64,000 bases of DNA from Sphingomonas sp. HF-S4 (GCF_032911445.1 NZ_JAWJEJ010000001.1:3162001-3226000), one strand, 5' to 3'. Shown: positions 34,960 through 45,300, numbered from the stretch's first letter. A program made the numbers and translations. The notes: generated by a model from the sequence alone, not told the origin.

Positions 34960-36933
34960 ATGCAATCCTCCCGGATCCTCTGGGGCCAGGTGACGATCGT
35001 GCTGCTCATCGTGCTCGGCACGGTCTGGGGCGCGACCCAGTGGACGGCCCATGCGCTCGGCTATCAGGCAGCGCTCGGGCCACCCTGGTTCTTCGTGCGC
35101 GACTATCCCCTCTATCCGCCGCCGGCCTTTTTCTGGTGGTGGTTCAGCTACGATGCCTATGCGCCCGAGATCTTCACCCGCGGCGCGTTCATCGCCGCTT
35201 CGGGCGGGATCGCCGCAGTGGTGGTCGCGATCGCCATGTCGGTCTGGCGCGCCCGCGAGTTGAAAGTGGCCGAGACCTATGGATCGGCGCGCTGGGCAAG
35301 CCCGAGTGAAGTCGCTGCCGCGGGGCTGCTCGGGCAGGACGGCGTCGTGCTCGGCGAGTTGCGGGGCGACTATCTCCGCCACGATGGTCCCGAGCACATC
35401 CTCTGCTTCGCGCCGACCCGCTCGGGTAAGGGCGTCGGCCTGGTCATCCCGTCGCTGCTGACCTGGGCGGGCTCGGCGATTGTCCATGACATCAAAGGCG
35501 AGAACTGGACGCTGACTGCCGGCTTCCGCGCGCGGGTCGGCAAGGTCTTGCTGTTCGACCCGACCAACGCCGCCTCGGCGGCCTACAATCCGCTGCTCGA
35601 GGTGCGCCGCGGCGAATGGGAGGTCCGCGACGTGCAGAATGTCGCCGATGTGCTGGTCGATCCGGAAGGGTCGCTCGAGCGGCGCAACCACTGGGAAAAG
35701 ACCAGCCACGCGCTGCTCGTCGGCGCGATCCTCCACGTCCTCTATGCCGAGCCCGACAAGACGCTCGCGGGAGTCGCCGCCTTCCTCTCCGATCCGCGGC
35801 GCCCGATCGAGGCAACCCTGGCGGCGATGATGTCGACCCGGCATCTCGGCGAAGCCGGCGTCCATCCGGTCGTCGCCTCGGCCGCGCGCGAGCTGCTCAA
35901 CAAATCGGAGAATGAGCGCTCCGGCGTGCTGTCGACCGCCATGTCCTTTCTGGGGCTCTACCGCGATCCGGTAGTGGCCAAGGTGACGAGCGCGTCGAGC
36001 TGGGGGATCGCCGACCTGGTCGATGCCGAGGAACCGGTCACCTTGTACCTCGTCGTGCCGCCGTCGGACATCAGCCGGACCAAGCCGCTAATCCGGTTGC
36101 TACTCAATCAGATCGGCCGGCGGCTGACCGAGGAACTGCGTCCCGCTGCCAGGCGGCACCGGGTGCTGCTGATGCTCGACGAATTTCCTGCGCTTGGCCG
36201 TCTCGACTTCTTCGAGTCCGCGCTGGCCTTCATGGCCGGCTACGGTCTCAAGGCCTTCCTCATCGCCCAATCGCTCAACCAGATCGAGAAGGCCTACGGC
36301 GCCAACAATGCGATCCTCGACAATTGCCATGTGCGCGTGAGCTTCGCGACCAATGACGAGCGCACCGCCAAGCGTATCTCCGACGCGCTCGGCACCGCGA
36401 CCGAGATGCGCGCGATGAAGAACTATGCCGGACATCGCCTCTCGCCATGGCTCGGGCACCTGATGGTATCGCGCACCGAAACCGCTCGCGCGCTGCTCAC
36501 GCCGGGCGAGATCATGCAGTTGCCGCCCGACGACGAGATCGTGATGATCGCCGGCGTGCATCCGATCCGCGCACGAAAGGTCCGCTATTATCGCGATCGG
36601 CGCCTTGCCTCGCGCATCCAGGATCCGCCGAAGGACATGCCCGCATCGGAGCCGCGCGCGAATGACTGGACGAACCTGCCGATACCAGCCCGGTCCCACG
36701 CGCCAGTTGGTGGCGTCGACGAAGACGGCGATCCGGCAAATGGCGGCATCCGCCGCGAACCCGAACTGCCGGAAGAGCAGGAGATCGTCGCGCGCCCCCC
36801 GCCGCCGGCTGGGGAGTTCGAGTTTGACGATGGCTCAAGCGACGATGCCGCCGCTGCCCGGCGTCTGCAGGATCGGATGCGGGGCAACGCGCGACAGGCG
36901 TCGCTCGACCCCGGCGACGGGATCGTGCTGTGA
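34960..36933 (+). CDS. traG: TraG/VirD4 type IV coupling protein
   Basis: 657 residues. Two N-terminal membrane helices (ILWGQVTIVLLIVLGTVWG and GAFIAASGGIAAVVVAIAMS), the Walker A motif APTRSGKGVGLVIPS, Walker B LLMLDEFPALGRL, and the RIADEL-like ERTAKRISDALGTATEM block. It is the ATPase that recruits the relaxase-DNA complex to the channel. AGGAG precedes the ATG. A 100-residue acidic/Pro-rich tail completes it. It overlaps the next gene. Confidence 0.96.
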   Translation: MQSSRILWGQVTIVLLIVLGTVWGATQWTAHALGYQAALGPPWFFVRDYPLYPPPAFFWWWFSYDAYAPEIFTRGAFIAASGGIAAVVVAIAMSVWRARELKVAETYGSARWASPSEVAAAGLLGQDGVVLGELRGDYLRHDGPEHILCFAPTRSGKGVGLVIPSLLTWAGSAIVHDIKGENWTLTAGFRARVGKVLLFDPTNAASAAYNPLLEVRRGEWEVRDVQNVADVLVDPEGSLERRNHWEKTSHALLVGAILHVLYAEPDKTLAGVAAFLSDPRRPIEATLAAMMSTRHLGEAGVHPVVASAARELLNKSENERSGVLSTAMSFLGLYRDPVVAKVTSASSWGIADLVDAEEPVTLYLVVPPSDISRTKPLIRLLLNQIGRRLTEELRPAARRHRVLLMLDEFPALGRLDFFESALAFMAGYGLKAFLIAQSLNQIEKAYGANNAILDNCHVRVSFATNDERTAKRISDALGTATEMRAMKNYAGHRLSPWLGHLMVSRTETARALLTPGEIMQLPPDDEIVMIAGVHPIRARKVRYYRDRRLASRIQDPPKDMPASEPRANDWTNLPIPARSHAPVGGVDEDGDPANGGIRREPELPEEQEIVARPPPPAGEFEFDDGSSDDAAAARRLQDRMRGNARQASLDPGDGIVL

Positions 36934-37364
36934 CCGGCCTGCGCATCAAGCACACCTTTCGGCTGCCCCCGGCGCTGTCTTCCGAGTTGGCCGACTATGC
37001 CGCGCGCAAACGTGTCACGCAGGCACTGGTGGTCGAGACCGCACTTGCCTCCTTCCTGTCGGGCGACAGCGCCGAGCATCTCGAGGCCGTGCTGAGCCGG
37101 CGGCTGGACCGGCTCTCGCGCCAGGCGGAAAAGCTCGCCTGGCATGTCGAGCTGACCAACGAGACGCTGGCGCTCTTCATACGCTTCTGGCTGGTCAACA
37201 ATCCGCCGCTACCGGACACCGCGCTTCCGGCGGCACAGGCGATGGGCAAGGAGCGCTGGGAGCGCTTCGTCGAGACGCTCAATCGCCGCATGGAGTTCGG
37301 GCCGAGGCTGAAGAACGAGATCGTAGAAGATGTCGAACCCCCTCCGGGTGAAGGCCGCGACTGA
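36930..37364 (+). CDS. ribbon-helix-helix (CopG-like) transfer protein
   Basis: 144 residues from a GTG that overlaps the traG stop. The N-terminus RIKHTFRLPPALSSELADYAAR is a CopG-like ribbon-helix-helix, followed by a helical region (LSRRLDRLSRQAEKLAWHVE). In Tn4371-like elements a gene of this type lies between traG and trbB and probably helps in relaxosome assembly or regulation. Here trbB is displaced 2.7 kb downstream by cargo. Confidence 0.8.
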   Translation: MTGLRIKHTFRLPPALSSELADYAARKRVTQALVVETALASFLSGDSAEHLEAVLSRRLDRLSRQAEKLAWHVELTNETLALFIRFWLVNNPPLPDTALPAAQAMGKERWERFVETLNRRMEFGPRLKNEIVEDVEPPPGEGRD

Positions 37365-37369
37365 AAAAC

Positions 37370-38740
37370 CTACCGGCGCTTGCTGGCGCCGAGGTCCGTC
37401 ACCGACGCGAGAACAGTGTTCTCCCAGATCGTGTTGCATTGGATCTCGCCGTCCTGCTCGAACCAATGGGTCGCGCCGGGGATGAGGTCGAACGGTATGG
37501 GATTGCTCGCGAGCGGATTGTGAAAGAATTCGAGTTCCTGACACCATGCTTCGCCAAACGGCCAGAGCGCTTCATAGTCTGGGCTGGAGATCGACAAAGC
37601 GAACGGGATCGCGTCGACCGCACCGGGCGTTCGATCGAACAGGATCCCCTGCCGAACCATGTCGAGGCCGGGCGGTTGCCAGCCGGCGAGAAACCCCATC
37701 CGGTTGAACTTGGACAGGGTGGCGGCATTGCTGAACAACACACCCGACAGATGGGCGTTGGCCGGATCGCGAAAGAGGCCTGCCGGAATTCGGTTCTTTC
37801 CTGTCAGATGCGAAATCGACGCGCCTGCGGCACGGCGATCGGCACCTTCGCCTTCCACGTAGGCCTTGAAGCCATACAGATAGGTTGGCAGCGCTTCGCG
37901 GCTCCAGACCATTGAGCCGGACTCGTGGAAGTCCGCGATGGCAATCGCGAATGGCTGGCCCCGTACGTGCGCCATGTGCTCATAGTTGCGCTGGAGCTTC
38001 CCCCTGAGCGTCTTGGCGAAGCGCTCGGCGGTATCGCCCGTCAATCGCTCGTCCCGATCCTCCGGCGCGTGCACCCATGGACCGATGCCACCGGATCGCG
38101 GCTCGGCGGAATTGGCGGTCACGGCCTCGATCCAGCAATTGGCCCCGCCCAGTTCGATCTCGAAGTCCGGGGACACATGGTCCTGCCGCACCCGAATACC
38201 CTGCTCCCGGAAGCACGCCAGCAGGTAGAGCTCGAACAGTCGTGAGGCGAAGTTGTTCGTCTGGAAGTCGCTGACGAAATTCGGGTCCGGGTTTGGCAAC
38301 GCCAGATAGCATTCGCCCACCGCCATCAATGCGGGGAGATGATCCAGCGTGGATGACAGAAGCTCAAATTCAGGCGAGGCGCCGGCCGAACCGATCTCGC
38401 ATAGCGGGCGCCGCCTCCGCTCGCCGGAAGGAAGCGGCTCGGGTGGTTTCCCGATCCGAAAGCTTGTCCGCAGATGGGCCAAGGCCAGGTCCGGGTTTGC
38501 GAAGCCGCCGCGCTCATCGGTCCGCACCCATCGGTGGTCCACACGCCGCCTCAGGGTCAAGGTCGAAAAGGTCCAGGTCGCAGGGTCGATCAGAATCGCG
38601 CCTGCCGCCTCGGATTTCGCCGTCTTGTAGGCATCGTAGATTTCCCGGTCGCCGAAGTTCGGACCGCGCTCGAGCGAGAGCGCGAAGAGATCAAACTGCC
38701 GCGCGTTGATCTGCTTGAGGTCTGCATTCTCGCCAGTCAC
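37370..38740 (-). CDS. hypothetical nuclease-like protein in cargo between traG cluster and trbB
   Basis: 456 residues, no signal peptide. The region FASRLFELYLLACFREQGIRV, then SPDFEIELGGANCWIEAVTAN resembles a PD-(D/E)XK core (Glu170, Asp192, Glu205), but the final Lys is Val207. I do not recognise a named family. It is oppositely oriented to the transfer genes and divergent from a DUF3800 gene. Gene content and lower GC mark it as inserted cargo; defence or regulation is possible. Confidence 0.6.
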   Translation of the reverse strand: MTGENADLKQINARQFDLFALSLERGPNFGDREIYDAYKTAKSEAAGAILIDPATWTFSTLTLRRRVDHRWVRTDERGGFANPDLALAHLRTSFRIGKPPEPLPSGERRRRPLCEIGSAGASPEFELLSSTLDHLPALMAVGECYLALPNPDPNFVSDFQTNNFASRLFELYLLACFREQGIRVRQDHVSPDFEIELGGANCWIEAVTANSAEPRSGGIGPWVHAPEDRDERLTGDTAERFAKTLRGKLQRNYEHMAHVRGQPFAIAIADFHESGSMVWSREALPTYLYGFKAYVEGEGADRRAAGASISHLTGKNRIPAGLFRDPANAHLSGVLFSNAATLSKFNRMGFLAGWQPPGLDMVRQGILFDRTPGAVDAIPFALSISSPDYEALWPFGEAWCQELEFFHNPLASNPIPFDLIPGATHWFEQDGEIQCNTIWENTVLASVTDLGASKRR

Positions 38741-38836
38741 GTCAGATCAGCCTCGCGGCATTCATTCGCATCGTGCCATCTATGGCGGTTCACGGTGGGT
38801 TCTGGCAGTCTATTCGCGCGATTCTCGCGAGGGTTC

Positions 38837-39928
38837 ATGAAGCACTATTTCCTCGACGAGAGCGGCCATGGGGGAGATCTTGCCTCGGCCAACTTGCTCG
38901 ATTTCTCTGGGCAGCCGGTTTTCGCGCTTGGCTGTGTCGGAATCGACGACGAATCCGCCCTCGCTGCCGAACTCGAACGCCTTCGCGAAAAGCACCAGTG
39001 CGGGGCCGGTGAACTCAAATCGAGTTCGCTTGGCGCCAAGCTCCCGGCCTTCGCCTGTGATCTAATGGAATGGCTCGTGGTCCATGAGGCCGCCATCTTT
39101 GTGGAGATTGTTGAGAAGCGCTTCTTCATCGCGATTCACGTCGTCAATAACCTGCTCTGCGGGCGCTACAGTCTGGATGATGTTGACCAGGAGAGCAGGA
39201 GCCTGTTCGCCGAGTTCCTGAGCAGATCCGAGTTCGAACCGATCCTGCTCGGCTATATCGGAGCCTGCCGCTCCGAGGCCCTCGGCGACGTGACGAATCT
39301 CCTGACTCTGCTGTGGGATGCCCTGGATGAGTCGGATGAGGATGTCGCCCGCACTCTGCAGGTGCTCACGATGTATGCACGCGACCATGCCCGGCTCGGG
39401 GACGCCAAAGTCGGCAAATTTCTTCCGATCCCCGACCTGAGCGTCACGGGGAAGAAGGTCTGGATGCTGCCGAACCTCTCGTCCCTGACCAATATCTATG
39501 GCCGCATCAACCAGTCGCGCCGGCAAGGTTTGGACGGGGTCACGCTCGTTCACGACATCCAGCTCCAGTATGACAAGGTGCTGAGCGACGGAAAGGCGAT
39601 GCTGGAGAAGCTTGCGGCTGAGAACGCGATGCCGGTCGTGCCGTTTGCCGACTATCAGCTGCGCGGTAACGTCACGATGAGGTTCGCCTCCTCTGCCGAT
39701 GATAGCTGCCTTCAGGCCGCCGACCTCCTCGCTGGCAGCGCCATGCGGTTTGTCCGCTCAGGCTTTCCGCGACAAAGACGCAGTGATCCGGCGCTGCGCC
39801 AGGCTTTTTTCAAGATATACGAAACCGGCAATCCATTCACCGCGACCGGCATCAATCTCGTCGTCACTGACGCGATCCTCGACCGCCTCCAAATCCCGAA
39901 CATCCCCTCCGCGCCGTTCGTATTCTAA
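38837..39928 (+). CDS. DUF3800 family protein (RNase H-like fold)
   Basis: 363 residues from the ATG at 38837. MKHYFLDESGHGGDL supplies the early acidic residues and SCLQAADLLAGSAMRFV the C-terminal Q-x-ADLLAG motif typical of DUF3800, predicted to have an RNase H-like nuclease fold. DUF3800 genes are common cargo of mobile elements and defence islands. It is divergent from the nuclease-like gene, with a 96-nt shared promoter region. Cargo status is well supported by interruption of the usual order. Confidence 0.8.
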   Translation: MKHYFLDESGHGGDLASANLLDFSGQPVFALGCVGIDDESALAAELERLREKHQCGAGELKSSSLGAKLPAFACDLMEWLVVHEAAIFVEIVEKRFFIAIHVVNNLLCGRYSLDDVDQESRSLFAEFLSRSEFEPILLGYIGACRSEALGDVTNLLTLLWDALDESDEDVARTLQVLTMYARDHARLGDAKVGKFLPIPDLSVTGKKVWMLPNLSSLTNIYGRINQSRRQGLDGVTLVHDIQLQYDKVLSDGKAMLEKLAAENAMPVVPFADYQLRGNVTMRFASSADDSCLQAADLLAGSAMRFVRSGFPRQRRSDPALRQAFFKIYETGNPFTATGINLVVTDAILDRLQIPNIPSAPFVF

Positions 39929-40122
39929 TGCCGCGTGGCCGGGAGTGGTCCGAGTCGCCGGTCAGACGGAACCAATCGGGCTTCCAAGGCCGTTCGGGAA
40001 AGCCTCCGCGAACACGCGATCTACGCTCGGGCTTCTTCTTCTACGCCATGGCTCTACGACGATAAGTATCTGTTGCGCATCCTGATTTTCGCGCCTCCTT
40101 AGTCACCCCTGTCGCCGGTGCA

Positions 40123-41130
40123 GTGCCGCATCGGCCGTCAAACAGGGTGATCCGCGTGGTCGTAACGCCGTCCCGTTCAGAGGCCTCCCGCCGTGGCGCG
40201 AAGATGCTGCGGACCGCGCTCGGGTCCTCGATCGCGGCCTGGCTGGACGATCCCGGAATCGTTGAGATCATGCTCAATCCGGACGGGCGGCTCTGGATCG
40301 ATCGCTTGGGCAGCGGCCTGGCCGACACGGGTATTGGCGTCGCGGCAGCCGACGGCGAACGCATCATCCGCCTCGTCGCGCATCATGTCGGCAGCGAGGT
40401 CCATGCCCGCGCACCGCGCGTCTCTGCCGAACTGCCGGAGACCGGCGAGCGCTTCGAGGGCCTGTTGCCGCCGGTCGTCACCGCCCCCACCTTTGCGATC
40501 CGCAAACCTGCCGTCGCGGTGTTCACGCTGGACGATTACGTCGCAGCGGGCATCATCACGCGCCTGCAGCGCGCGGCGTTGCGCAAGGCGATAGCCGGCC
40601 GCGAGAATATCCTCGTCGCCGGCGGCACCGGCACGGGCAAGACCACCCTCACCAATGCGCTGCTCGCCGAGATCGCCGGGACCAGCGACCGCATCGTGCT
40701 CATCGAGGACACGCGCGAGCTCCAGTGCACCGCGCCCAATCTCGTCGCGATGCGGACCAAGGATGGCGTGGCCACCCTCTCCGACCTCGTCCGCTCCTCG
40801 CTGCGGCTCCGGCCCGACCGCATTCCAATCGGCGAGGTTCGCGGTGCCGAGGCGCTCGATCTGCTCAAGGCCTGGGGCACCGGCCATCCCGGCGGCTTCG
40901 GGACGATCCACGCCGGCACTGCTCTCGGCGCGCTCCGCCGCCTCGAGCAACTGATCCAGGAAGCCGTAACCACCGTGCCCCGGCCGCTGATCGCCGAGAC
41001 CATCGGCCTGATCGCGGTGCTGGTCCGCGACGGCACCGGCCGCCGGCTCGCCGAACTCGCCCGCGTCGAAGGTCTCGATGCCTCCGGCGAATACCGACTC
41101 CACTCCCTCAGCAACGGAGAAATCCAATGA
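40123..41130 (+). CDS. trbB: TrbB, VirB11-type secretion ATPase
   Basis: 335 residues from a GTG at 40123 (a GTG at 40147 is an alternative). Walker A in [19 protein letters not shown], an Asp box ([12 protein letters not shown]), and the His box [16 protein letters not shown] are all present. It is a hexameric cytoplasmic ATPase of the conjugative channel. It begins the trbB-C-D-E-J-K-L-F-G-I operon; its start is followed immediately by trbC with an ATGA overlap. Confidence 0.95.
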   Translation: MPHRPSNRVIRVVVTPSRSEASRRGAKMLRTALGSSIAAWLDDPGIVEIMLNPDGRLWIDRLGSGLADTGIGVAAADGERIIRLVAHHVGSEVHARAPRVSAELPETGERFEGLLPPVVTAPTFAIRKPAVAVFTLDDYVAAGIITRLQRAALRKAIAGRENILVAGGTGTGKTTLTNALLAEIAGTSDRIVLIEDTRELQCTAPNLVAMRTKDGVATLSDLVRSSLRLRPDRIPIGEVRGAEALDLLKAWGTGHPGGFGTIHAGTALGALRRLEQLIQEAVTTVPRPLIAETIGLIAVLVRDGTGRRLAELARVEGLDASGEYRLHSLSNGEIQ

Positions 41131-41456
41131 ACGGCTCGCTTGTCCCCCTCCGCGTCCGCGCGGCAGCCTTCGCAACCTGCGCGATCCTCGCGCTCGCCGC
41201 CGGTCCGGCGCACGCCTCGGGCTCGTCCATGCCCTGGGAGAGCCCGCTCCAGTCGATCCTCGAAAGCATCGAGGGCCCCGTCGCCAAGATCATCGCGGTG
41301 ATCATCATCATCGTCACCGGCCTGACGCTTGCCTTTGGTGAGACCTCGGGCGGCTTCCGCCGGCTCATCCAGATCGTGTTCGGGCTGAGCATCGCCTTTG
41401 CCGCCAGCTCCTTCTTCCTCAGCTTCTTCAGCTTCGGCGGCGGGGCGCTGGTCTGA
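41127..41456 (+). CDS. trbC: TrbC, pilin precursor
   Basis: 109 residues. Signal peptide (cleavage near AHA-S), two hydrophobic segments (IIAVIIIIVTGLTLAF and IVFGLSIAFAASSFFLSFF) separated by a short hydrophilic loop with TSGGFRR. This is the TrbC/VirB2 layout. It is expected to be cut and cyclised by TraF to form the conjugative pilus. Overlaps trbB and trbD. Confidence 0.93.
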   Translation: MNGSLVPLRVRAAAFATCAILALAAGPAHASGSSMPWESPLQSILESIEGPVAKIIAVIIIIVTGLTLAFGETSGGFRRLIQIVFGLSIAFAASSFFLSFFSFGGGALV

Positions 41457-41734
41457 TGGAGACCCTCGATCCCGGTGCGGCCCTTCCGGGCTATTTCGCG
41501 CCCGTCCATCGCGCGCTGACCGAGCAGATCCTGCTCGGCGGCGCTCCCCGTTCGGTCGCGATCGTCAACGGCACGCTCGCCGGAGCGGTCGGGCTCGGCT
41601 TACGGCTCTGGGTGGTCGGGCTGCTCCTCTGGGCGGTCGGCCATGCCGCCGCGGTCTGGGCGGCACGGCGCGACGCACAGTTCCTCGAGGTCGGACGGCG
41701 CCACATGCGCTACCCCGCCTGGCTGCGCGCGTGA
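41456..41734 (+). CDS. trbD: TrbD, VirB3-like inner membrane protein
   Basis: 92 residues. YFAPVHRALTEQILLGGAPRS is the conserved N-terminal block, followed by one or two hydrophobic segments (IVNGTLAGAVGLGLRLWVV, then GLLLWAVGHAAAVW). TrbD works with TrbE in the channel base. The TGATG overlap couples it to trbC. Confidence 0.92.
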   Translation: METLDPGAALPGYFAPVHRALTEQILLGGAPRSVAIVNGTLAGAVGLGLRLWVVGLLLWAVGHAAAVWAARRDAQFLEVGRRHMRYPAWLRA

Positions 41735-41741
41735 GGCCGCG

Positions 41742-44168
41742 ATGATGTCGCTCCGCGAATATCGCCAGCGCGGCGCCGCGCTCGCCGACTTCCTGCCCTA
41801 GGCGGCACTGGTCGCGCCCGGCATCGTCCTCAACAAAGACGGCTCGTTCCAGCGGACCGCCGCAATCCGGGGTCCCGACCTCGATTCGGCGACCCCCGCT
41901 GAACTCGTCGCGACCGCGGGGCGGCTCAACAGCGCACTGCGCCGCCTCGGCTCGGGCTGGGCGATCTTCGTTGAGGCGCAGCGCGTGCCGGCGCACGATT
42001 ATCCCGCGAGCACGTTCCCCGACCCGGCCTCGGCGCTGGTCGACCGCGAGCGCAGCGCGCAGTTCGCCGAGGAAGGCGTGCATTACGAAAGTGCCTATTT
42101 CCTCACGCTGCAATGGATGCCGCCGGCCGAAGACGCCGCGCGCGCCGAAGGCTGGCTCTACGAGGGGCGGTCCCGCTCGGGTGTCGACACGCGCGAGCTG
42201 CTCGCGGGCTTCGCCGACCGCAGCGCGCGCCTCCTCCAGCTGCTCGAAGGGTTCGTGCCCGAGGCACGCTGGCTCGATGATGCCGAGACGCTCACCTATC
42301 TCCATTCGACCGTCTCGACCCGGCGCCAGCGGGTGCGCGTGCCCGAGACGCCGATGCACCTCGACGTGCTTCTGGCGGATCAGCCGCTGGTCGGCGGCCT
42401 CGAGCCGCGCCTTGGAAGCCAGCATTTGCGGACGCTGACGGTGATCGGCTTTCCGAGCGCGACCTTTCCCGGGCTGCTCGACGACCTCAACCGGCTCGCC
42501 TTTCCCTATCGCTGGGTCACCCGCGCGATCATGCTCGACAAGACCGACGCGACAAGGTTGCTCGCGCGCATCCGCCGCCAATGGTTCGCCAAGCGCAAGT
42601 CGATCGCCGCGATCCTCAAGGAGGTGATGACCAACGAGGCCTCGGTGCTCGTCGACAGCGACGCGGCCAACAAGGCCGCCGACGCCGATCTAGCCCTGCA
42701 GGAGCTCGGCAGCGATCTCGTCGGGCAGGCTTATGTGACCGCCACGGTCAGCGTCTGGGACGCCGACCCGGGGATCGCGGCCGAAAAGCTTCGGCTGGTC
42801 GAGAAGGTCATCCAGGGCCGCGACTTCACCGTCATCGCCGAGGGCATGAACGCGGTCGAGGCATGGCTCGGGAGCCTGCCGGGGCATGTCTACGCCAATG
42901 TCCGCCAGCCGCCCATCTCGACGCTTAACCTCGCGCACATGGTGCCGCTATCCGCCGTCTGGGCAGGGCCGGCGCGCGACGAGCATTTCGATGCGCCGCC
43001 GCTCTTCTTCGCGCGCACCGAAGGCTCGACGCCTTTCCGCTTCGCGCTCCATGTCGGCGATGTCGGTCATACGCTAATCGTCGGGCCGACCGGGACCGGC
43101 AAGTCGGTGCTGCTCGCGCTGATGGCGATGCAGTTCCGCCGCTACGAGCATGCGCAGATCTTCGCCTTCGACTTTGGCGGCTCGATCCGCGCCGCTGCGC
43201 TCGCCATGGGCGGCGACTGGCAGGACCTTGGCGCTTCGCGGGAGGACGATGCAGCCGAGGGGGTGCGGCTGCAGCCGCTCGCCCGGATCCACGACCTCGC
43301 CGAGCGAAGCTGGGCGGCCGAATGGCTGGCAGCGATCCTCGCCGCCGAAGGTGTCGTCGTCGATCCCCAGGCCAAGGAGCATCTCTGGGCGGCGCTCGGC
43401 TCGCTGGCGTCGGCACCGGTCGCCGAACGCACCCTGACCGGCCTGTCGGTGCTGCTCCAGTCGCAGCCGCTCAAGCAGGCGCTCGGGCCCTATTGCGTCG
43501 GCGGGCCGCACGGCCAGCTGCTCGACGCCGAGACCGAGCAGCTCGGGCAAGCCCGAGTCCAGGCGTTCGAGACCGAGGGCCTTGTCGGCAGCGCCGCCGC
43601 GCCCGCCGTGCTTTCCTATCTGTTCCACCGCATCGAGGCGCATCTCGACGGCGCGCCGACCCTGATCATCATCGACGAAGGCTGGCTGGTGCTCGATAGT
43701 CCGGCATTCGCCGCCCAGTTGCGCGAATGGCTCAAGACGCTGCGCAAGAAGAATGCGAGCGTGGTGTTCGCCACCCAGAGCCTTGCCGATATCGAGAGCT
43801 CCGCCATTGCCCCGGCAATCGTCGAGAGCTGCCCGACGCGGATCTTCCTCCCCAATGAGCGCGCCTTCGAGCCGCAGATCGCCGCGATCTACCGGCGCTT
43901 CGGGTTGAACGAGCGCCAGATCGAGATCCTCGCGCGGGCGACGCCTAAGCGCGACTATTATTGTCAGTCGCGCCGCGGCAACCGCCTGTTCGATCTGGGA
44001 CTAGGCGAAGTCGCGCTCGCCTTCACGGCGGCCTCGTCGCGCACCGACCAGCGCCGCATCGCAGAACTTGTCGAGGCCCATGGCCGCGCCGGCTTCGCGC
44101 CTGCGTGGCTGCGCGCCCGCGGCCTCGACTGGGCCGCGGATCTTCTCTTCCTCATCAACCAGGAGTGA
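41742..44168 (+). pseudogene. trbE: TrbE/VirB4 secretion ATPase with in-frame amber codon 20
   Basis: The expected start (MMSLREYRQRGAALADFLP, ATG at 41742) is followed by TAG at 41799-41801 where the family usually has Trp; the reading frame continues intact to 44168 (808 codons in total). Downstream motifs are normal: VGPTGTGKSVLLALM (Walker A) and TLIIIDEGWLVLD (Walker B). Translation could restart at the GTG at 41985, giving a 727-residue protein without the N-terminal 81 residues. VirB4 proteins are essential for conjugation, so the element may be transfer-defective unless the stop is read through or is a sequencing error. Gene identity is firm, coding status is not. Confidence 0.8.
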
Positions 44169-44173
44169 CTGTC

Positions 44174-44923
44174 ATGCGTTTATCTCTCCTCCGCCGCCTT
44201 ACGCTTTCCGGCGCTTCGGCCCTGCTGATTGCCTTTGCCGCCGCCCCGGCGCACGCCCAGCTCGGCGGCATCGTCTACGATCCCAGCAACTATTCGCAGA
44301 ATGTGCTGACGGCGGCGCGGACGCTCCAGCAGATCAACAATCAGATCCGCTCGCTGCAGAATGAGGCGGAAGGGCTGATCAACGACGCGAAGAATCTCGC
44401 GGCGCTGCCCTTCTCGTCGCTCGCCGAACTCCAGTCCCAGGTCCGGCAGACCCAGCAGTTGCTGAGCAACGCCCAGCGCATCGCCTATTCGGTCCAGTCG
44501 ATCGACCAGGCGTTCGCTGGCCGCTACCGGGCGGACAATCTGTCGGCGAGTGACAAGGCGCTGATCGCCAATGCCCGCGCCCGCTGGGAAGACACCGTCG
44601 CCGCCTTCGAGGACGCGCTCAAGGTCCAGGCTGGCGTCGTTGGCAATATCGAAGGCTCGCGCAGCGTCATGGACCGGCTGGTCGGCTCGAGCCAGTCGGC
44701 CTCGGGCGCGCTGCAGGCCGCGCAGGCCGGCAATCAGCTGCTCGCGCTCCAGGCGCGCCAGCTGGCCGACCTGACCGCGCTCGTCGCCGCGCAGGGCCGG
44801 GCCCAGTCCTTAGAGGCGGCGCAGCGCGCGGCCGCGCAGGACCAGGCGCGCGAGCAATTGCGCCGATTTCTCGCGCCCGGGGCTGGCTACCGGTCGGCCC
44901 CGGCCAAGATGTTCCACGACTGA
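44174..44923 (+). CDS. trbJ: TrbJ, VirB5-like pilus/channel protein
   Basis: 249 residues with a signal peptide (AHAQ). The mature protein begins LGGIVYDPSNYSQNVLTAAR, then QINNQIRSLQNEAEGLINDA, a helical protein typical of TrbJ. It is periplasmic and probably part of pilus assembly or recipient contact. GTGACTGTC and ATG follow the trbE stop closely. Confidence 0.92.
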   Translation: MRLSLLRRLTLSGASALLIAFAAAPAHAQLGGIVYDPSNYSQNVLTAARTLQQINNQIRSLQNEAEGLINDAKNLAALPFSSLAELQSQVRQTQQLLSNAQRIAYSVQSIDQAFAGRYRADNLSASDKALIANARARWEDTVAAFEDALKVQAGVVGNIEGSRSVMDRLVGSSQSASGALQAAQAGNQLLALQARQLADLTALVAAQGRAQSLEAAQRAAAQDQAREQLRRFLAPGAGYRSAPAKMFHD

Positions 44924-44935
44924 GGCGCGCGGGCG

Positions 44936-45298
44936 ATGAACATCCGGCTCCCGGCGCGCATCGGCGCATTCGCCTGTCTCGGCCTGGCGGTCGCCATGGC
45001 CGCGCTGGCGCTACGCGGATCGCCGCAGCCGACCGAGACCGCACGGTCCCGGCCAGAGACTGTGGCGCCGGCCGATCCGCTCGAAGCCCGTCTGCGGCAA
45101 TGCCAGCAGGCAGGCGAGGCCGCGGGTAACGACCGCGACTGCCTCGCCGCCTGGGCGGAGAACCGCCGGCGCTTCCTCGGGCTCGACCGCGCGCGGCCGG
45201 CCGAGCCCGCCTCATCGCCGCTCGCGAACCAGATCGTCCCATCTTCAATCCCGGCTCCCGACACGGGCCCGGCAGCTGCGCAGCTACAGGAGCATTGA
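44936..45298 (+). CDS. trbK: putative entry exclusion protein TrbK-alt
   Basis: 120 residues, one N-terminal membrane segment (GAFACLGLAVAMAALALRG), then DPLEARLRQCQQAGEAAGND with the Cys/Ala block LAAWAENRRRFLG. This matches TrbK-alt, the small protein between trbJ and trbL in many ICEs; it is proposed to act in entry exclusion. It has no lipobox, unlike RP4 TrbK. Confidence 0.85.
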   Translation: MNIRLPARIGAFACLGLAVAMAALALRGSPQPTETARSRPETVAPADPLEARLRQCQQAGEAAGNDRDCLAAWAENRRRFLGLDRARPAEPASSPLANQIVPSSIPAPDTGPAAAQLQEH

Positions 45299-45300
45299 GC

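Noticed and set aside
32595..35021. 808-residue open frame on the - strand
   Set aside because: Antisense to the transglycosylase and relaxase genes, with no plausible protein content.
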